A stretch of DNA of 64,000 nt from an uncultured Pelagimonas sp. (lineage in GTDB: Bacteria; Pseudomonadota; Alphaproteobacteria; Rhodobacterales; Rhodobacteraceae), in contig NZ_CANMKO010000002.1 in NCBI RefSeq assembly GCF_947498515.1, positions 186,001 through 250,000 on the forward strand, written 5' to 3'. The stretch's first letter is position 1; every line of letters begins with the position of its first letter. Both the position numbers and the translations under genes were made by a program. Of this stretch, positions 60,667-64,000 are shown piece after piece. Below the pieces are notes generated by a model that searched no databases, was not told the DNA's origin, and saw only the letters and a list, made by a program, of their open reading frames with translations.

Positions 60667-61911
60667 CTACATGAGACTGATAAGGTTAGGAAAATCGCCC
60701 TGCTCTACAGCCAGCCAAATTCGGTCATCACCAACCAAACTATGGGCCTTGCGCCGAATTTTCTGGCGGCGTTGCGCGATGTCCAAAGGGGCCGTCAAAT
60801 CAAAACTTGCGTGATGTTCGGTCTTGGTTGTGACCGATACGCGGGCCTCGGTTTCAGACAGGGTGGCATCATCCGCCACCTCAACCAAATTGCGCAAGGC
60901 CACTACCCGAGCATCAGCCATAAGCGCATCGTCATAGGTGCCAAGCGCTGCGGTGTCATAGCCCAAGATCGACAAGGCGATCACCGTCCGATAGCTAAAC
61001 TTTGCCCCCAACCCGGTTGTCGGGGCAATTTGATTGCAGACTGTCATCCAACGGGGATGTGTCGTGACTTGCACCTTGCGAACCCGCTTGGGATCAAATG
61101 GTTTAAGCCCCTCCAACGCCTCAAGTGCCGCATGAAGACCGTGACAGCAGGCATGAAACTTGTGACTAATGTCTTCCATAAACCAGCCCTCGGGGGCGGC
61201 CTCCTCGCCGTCACAGTGATGCGTGGGGAGAAAACCGTTCTGACCGGCGAGAGCCATCGGGTTCGACTCAAAGCCACGCGCCGTTAACAAGGCTGCTTCG
61301 ACCCCGTTGGATGCGGCAATCCCGGCGTTATAGGGTTTGCCCATAGTGCCAAATTGCGACTTTAACCCCGAGGCGCGCGTGCTTACCAAACCAAGCGCTT
61401 GCGCCATTTGAAACTCGCTCAGGCCAAGCAACTGGCACGCCGCAACCGTCGCCCCAAAGGCCCCCGCCGTTCCGGTTTGATGAAACCCGACCTGATAGTG
61501 GCCACGCCCCAGCAGAACCCCGAAACGGATTGAGGTTTCGCAACCTGCTAAACAGGCGCGCAGAAACGCATCAAAGCCCGCCCCTTGCGATTGCGCAATG
61601 GCCAGCGCCGCCGGAATCACCGCCACAGAGGGGTGGCCGATATGGGCAAAATGAGTGTCGTCATAGTCAAGCGCATGGCTGGTTGCGCCATTGACCAAGG
61701 CCGCCGCGCGACATGGGACTTGTCCGCCGCCAAACATATTGGCTTGCGGTGTGCCGCCCTCTTCGAGGGCCAAGGACCGGGTGATTTGAGCTACCGGTTC
61801 CGAAACGCCGGCGATGCCGCAGGCCAACCAATCCACCAAGGACAGGCGCATGATCTCAAGCGCTGCCTCACTTGGGTCCGTCAAGGCCGGGCGTAGCCAG
61901 CTATCAACCAT
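60667..61911 (-). CDS. MmgE/PrpD family protein
   Basis: 414 residues from the ATG ending at 61911, which has AAAGGAG upstream. MmgE/PrpD features are SLVDWLACGIAGVSEP, ALVNGATSHALDYDDTHF, the conserved HPSVAVIPAALAIAQ and GLKSQFGTMGKPYNAGIAA. The family includes 2-methylcitrate dehydratase and cis-aconitate decarboxylase. The prp pathway genes are not here, so the substrate stays open. It overlaps the Coq10-like gene by eight bases and is likely in the same transcript. Confidence 0.9.
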   Translation of the reverse strand: MVDSWLRPALTDPSEAALEIMRLSLVDWLACGIAGVSEPVAQITRSLALEEGGTPQANMFGGGQVPCRAAALVNGATSHALDYDDTHFAHIGHPSVAVIPAALAIAQSQGAGFDAFLRACLAGCETSIRFGVLLGRGHYQVGFHQTGTAGAFGATVAACQLLGLSEFQMAQALGLVSTRASGLKSQFGTMGKPYNAGIAASNGVEAALLTARGFESNPMALAGQNGFLPTHHCDGEEAAPEGWFMEDISHKFHACCHGLHAALEALEGLKPFDPKRVRKVQVTTHPRWMTVCNQIAPTTGLGAKFSYRTVIALSILGYDTAALGTYDDALMADARVVALRNLVEVADDATLSETEARVSVTTKTEHHASFDLTAPLDIAQRRQKIRRKAHSLVGDDRIWLAVEQGDFPNLISLM

Positions 61912-62350
61912 AAAGCTCCTTTGCGCGCTCTTCAAAGGCGCGCACCACACGTTGCATCGCCTCATAAAAGAACAGGCCAGCGGCCTTTTGCAAGATCACA
62001 TTCTTGAATTCAAAATCCACGTCGAAAGAGACATCACACCCACCATCCTCGGCATCGGCAAAGCGCCAATTGGAGACCAAATATTTGAACGGCCCATCCA
62101 AATACTCGGTTTCAATGCGCCTTTCACCTTCGAACAAGCGCACCCGCGATCCAAAGCGTTCCCGAAAGACTTTGAAGCTGATCACCAAATCGGCCAGCAT
62201 CTCGATATGATCCGCGTGCTGATCAGTTGACCTAATCCGCGCCGCAGCTGTCCAAGGTAGGAACTTGGGGTAATTGGCGACATCCCCCACCAACGCATAC
62301 ATTTGATCCGCGGTATAAGGCAGGCGTTTTGTCTCGGAATGGGATGGCAT
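61904..62350 (-). CDS. Coq10/RatA-like START-domain protein
   Basis: 148 residues from the ATG ending at 62350. The N-terminal RLPYTADQMYALVGDVANYPKFLPW is the signature of the Coq10/RatA family of polyketide-cyclase/START proteins. In alphaproteobacteria this type is thought to bind ubiquinone or its precursors; the name RatA (ribosome association toxin) in gammaproteobacteria should not be transferred without evidence. Overlaps with the MmgE/PrpD gene by eight bases. Divergent from hpt; the open frame would extend into it. Confidence 0.88.
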   Translation of the reverse strand: MPSHSETKRLPYTADQMYALVGDVANYPKFLPWTAAARIRSTDQHADHIEMLADLVISFKVFRERFGSRVRLFEGERRIETEYLDGPFKYLVSNWRFADAEDGGCDVSFDVDFEFKNVILQKAAGLFFYEAMQRVVRAFEERAKELYG

Positions 62351-62445
62351 CTTGCTCTCGGTTAGGTGTTTGGGGTACGGCAGGTTGGGCCGCATGACGT
62401 GCGGCAGATGTCGTATGCCACGCGTGAAAATACAAGGGTCCAGCC

Positions 62446-62985
62446 ATGACACAGCGTCCTTATGTCGTAGACGAAATGATCTCGGCCAAGGCCATTGCCG
62501 CCCGGATCGAAGAGCTGAGCCGCGAAATTCATCGCGATTTCGCTCATACTAACAAGCTTTATGTTGTTGGGCTGTTGCGCGGATCTTTTGTTTTCATTGC
62601 CGATTTGGTGCGCGAATTGGATTTGCCCGTCGAGGTCGATTTCCTAGAGGCATCATCCTATGGAAATGACATGGAAAGCAGCCGAGAAGTGCGCATTCTC
62701 AAAGACTTGCGCGGTCCAATTGAAGGGCGTGATGTGCTTTTGGTCGAAGACATTGTCGATACCGGCCACACGTTAAACCACGTGATCCATTTGCTCGAAA
62801 GCCGCGCGCCGGCCCGCTTGCGCACCATTGCCTTGCTCGACAAACCGACTCGGCGAGAAGTTGATGTACGCGCCGACTGGATTGGCTTTGAGATCCCGGA
62901 TGAATTTGTCGTAGGCTATGGCATCGACTACGCACAGCGTAACCGCAACCTGCCCTTTATCGGCAAGGTCCGTTTCGAGGACTAA
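62446..62985 (+). CDS. hpt: Hypoxanthine phosphoribosyltransferase
   Basis: 179 residues. The PRPP-binding loop is [14 protein letters not shown], preceded by the SSYGND flexible loop ([13 protein letters not shown]) and followed by [19 protein letters not shown], the standard HPRT ending. It salvages hypoxanthine or guanine with PRPP. The ATG at 62446 has AAGGG upstream. Confidence 0.95.
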   Translation: MTQRPYVVDEMISAKAIAARIEELSREIHRDFAHTNKLYVVGLLRGSFVFIADLVRELDLPVEVDFLEASSYGNDMESSREVRILKDLRGPIEGRDVLLVEDIVDTGHTLNHVIHLLESRAPARLRTIALLDKPTRREVDVRADWIGFEIPDEFVVGYGIDYAQRNRNLPFIGKVRFED

Positions 62986-63005
62986 CTTGGCGTGCGGGCG
63001 GCGGG

Positions 63006-63332
63006 CTATTCCGGCTGATACGCCGCCAATTCCGAAAACACCCCACCATATCGGCCAAGCATGGCGCGATCTGGCTTGTAAAACATCCAGTTTCCAAACT
63101 TCTGTCCGCGCACCAGCCCCGCAGCCGCCAGCTTTTTCATATGTGAGCTGATGGTCGGTTGGCTCAGGCCGGTTTTTTCAGTGATCGCCCCGACACAGAC
63201 CCCATCTCGCACCAAATCCCCGTCGATTTGCGGCGGGAAATGCGAGCGCGGGTCCAGTATCCACAGCATGATTTGCAACCGCACCGGGCTCGACAGCGCC
63301 GCAAAAACCTTGGCGCTTGACTCCGCGTCCAT
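63006..63332 (-). CDS. ArsR-family transcriptional regulator
   Basis: 108 residues from the ATG ending at 63332 (MDAESSAKVFAALSSPVRLQ), the usual ArsR opening. The winged-helix recognition region is VGAITEKTGLSQPTISSHMKKLAAAGLV. Only one cysteine (VCVGA) precedes the HTH, so the alpha3 metal site ELCVCDL is absent and it is unlikely to sense arsenite. It is divergent from the PLP-dependent decarboxylase, with 48 bases between, which contain ATAT-type repeats. I infer that it represses both. Confidence 0.85.
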   Translation of the reverse strand: MDAESSAKVFAALSSPVRLQIMLWILDPRSHFPPQIDGDLVRDGVCVGAITEKTGLSQPTISSHMKKLAAAGLVRGQKFGNWMFYKPDRAMLGRYGGVFSELAAYQPE

Positions 63333-63380
63333 ATCGTCAAATATCAATATAGATGTTTCCCTATATAGGCTGTTTTCGAT
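63333..63380. promoter_or_regulatory. ArsR-type operator between divergent genes
   Basis: The 48-base gap contains ATATCAATATAGAT and the perfect palindrome CCTATATAGG (63360-63369). AT-rich imperfect inverted repeats of this kind are the usual ArsR operators; both promoters must overlap here. Confidence 0.5.
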
Positions 63381-64000
63381 ATGACCATACCTGAACCTCC
63401 CCTGTCTCGCCAAGCCTCGGCATATGCGCTTGGGTCACAATATGGCCGTGCCTATCTTGAGACTCTATCGGACCGATCGGTTTTGGCCGAAAAATCCGAC
63501 CTCGACGCGCTCAACCTTGCCTTGCCCGACCAAGGGGTGTCGGCCGAAACCATTCTTGAACTTATGAACCGGGTCGGTTCCCCGGGTACGATGGCAAGCG
63601 CGGCGGGGCGTTATTTTGGCTATGTGATCGGCGGGAGCCTCCCTGCCGCATCCGGGGCGCGCACCCTATTAAGCGCTTGGGATCAAACCGCCAACTCCGA
63701 CACAGGTCCGTCGGTGATCAAACTGGAAGAGATCGCCATTCGCTGGGCCATTGACCTTCTGGACCTGCCGACCGAAAGCACCGGAGCCTTTACGACCGGG
63801 GCCACGATGGCCAACATGACCCTCTTGATGACCGCCCGCGATCGACAATTGGACCGGCTTGGCCACCCGCGCGGCAAGGGATTGATTGGGGCCCCTGCCC
63901 TTCGGGTAATTGCTAGCGCCGAAATTCACGCCACCGTTCTAAAATCCTTGCGCATGATTGGCCTTGGCAGCGACGCTATCGAATTTGTTCCCGTTGATGA
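63381..64000 (+). CDS. PLP-dependent decarboxylase (N-terminal part, cut by window edge)
   Basis: The first 206 codons of a protein starting MTIPEPPLSRQASAYALGSQ. Features of the group II decarboxylases (glutamate/tyrosine/aromatic-amino-acid type) are SPGTMASAAGRYFGYVIGGS, LEEIAIRWAIDLLDLP, the cofactor-binding STGAFTTGATMANMTLLMTA and IASAEIHATVLKSLRMIGLG, the latter equal to the HAS/HYS segment. The PLP lysine lies beyond the window, so the subfamily is open. Divergent from the ArsR gene. Confidence 0.85.
   Translation, partial: MTIPEPPLSRQASAYALGSQYGRAYLETLSDRSVLAEKSDLDALNLALPDQGVSAETILELMNRVGSPGTMASAAGRYFGYVIGGSLPAASGARTLLSAWDQTANSDTGPSVIKLEEIAIRWAIDLLDLPTESTGAFTTGATMANMTLLMTARDRQLDRLGHPRGKGLIGAPALRVIASAEIHATVLKSLRMIGLGSDAIEFVPVD

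Noticed and set aside
61904-62350. Naming the START-domain protein a RatA toxin
   Set aside because: The toxin role was proposed for the E. coli protein; here the context and family favour a Coq10-like quinone role, and no antitoxin gene is adjacent.
1-64000. CRISPR arrays, rRNA, tRNA genes
   Set aside because: No regularly spaced repeats and no tRNA/rRNA signatures were seen on either strand.

Overview
The window reads as chromosomal DNA of an alphaproteobacterium of the order Rhodobacterales, most likely the marine Roseobacter group. The evidence is gene content and order: ntrY-ntrX beside dusB(nifR3)-ntrB-ntrC, a fused ispDF followed by pgpA and a cinA-C gene, trkA-trkH-hfq-hflX in one run, NtrC/NtrX proteins without a GAFTGA loop, and an RNase E with a very long acidic insertion. 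I found no rRNA, tRNA or CRISPR array.

Layout. 1-12.2 kb: a truncated class I fructose-bisphosphate aldolase with two operator-like palindromes upstream, a cytochrome P450 coupled to a membrane alpha/beta hydrolase, divergent ccdA and tusA, two secreted ricin-type lectin-like proteins and a secreted two-domain DUF1566 protein, a membrane-anchored AraC regulator, rlmF, a GFA-fold protein, a frameshifted DUF1499 gene and a TetR regulator. 12.2-21.8 kb: an IclR regulator divergent from a ten-gene catabolic/uptake operon (cyclase, cupin, SDR, HADH-type dehydrogenase, Tat-exported binding protein, LivGFHM-type ABC transporter, BKACE). I think this encodes import and degradation of an unidentified beta-hydroxy/beta-keto acid. 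22.1-25.7 kb: rne, convergent with that operon across a shared terminator.

25.7-39.6 kb is accessory DNA. It holds a decayed small gene, a 164-bp MITE-like element, an IS3 remnant, DUF1415, a double SnoaL-like protein, a periplasmic HAD phosphatase, an MFS permease, a minimal tyrosine recombinase, an unnamed protein with a Cys-His-Asp arrangement, a Gabija-type defence pair (OLD/TOPRIM nuclease plus UvrD-like helicase), and a dead IS1182-like element whose end matches the MITE-like element.

39.8-64 kb is core again: a 3-hydroxyisobutyrate dehydrogenase-like enzyme, a penicillin-acylase-family hydrolase coupled to an APH-like kinase, hflX-hfq-trkH-trkA, a lipoprotein, ntrX-ntrY, ntrC-ntrB-dusB, ispDF-pgpA-pncC, amtB, an MmgE/PrpD protein, a Coq10/RatA-like protein, hpt, and an ArsR regulator divergent from a truncated PLP-dependent decarboxylase. 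Nitrogen control (NtrBC, NtrYX, AmtB) and K+ uptake (TrkAH) with Hfq/HflX are the main functional blocks here.

Starts were moved from the longest open frame where homology or a ribosome-binding site argued for it. All functional assignments are from reading the protein sequence; no search was run.
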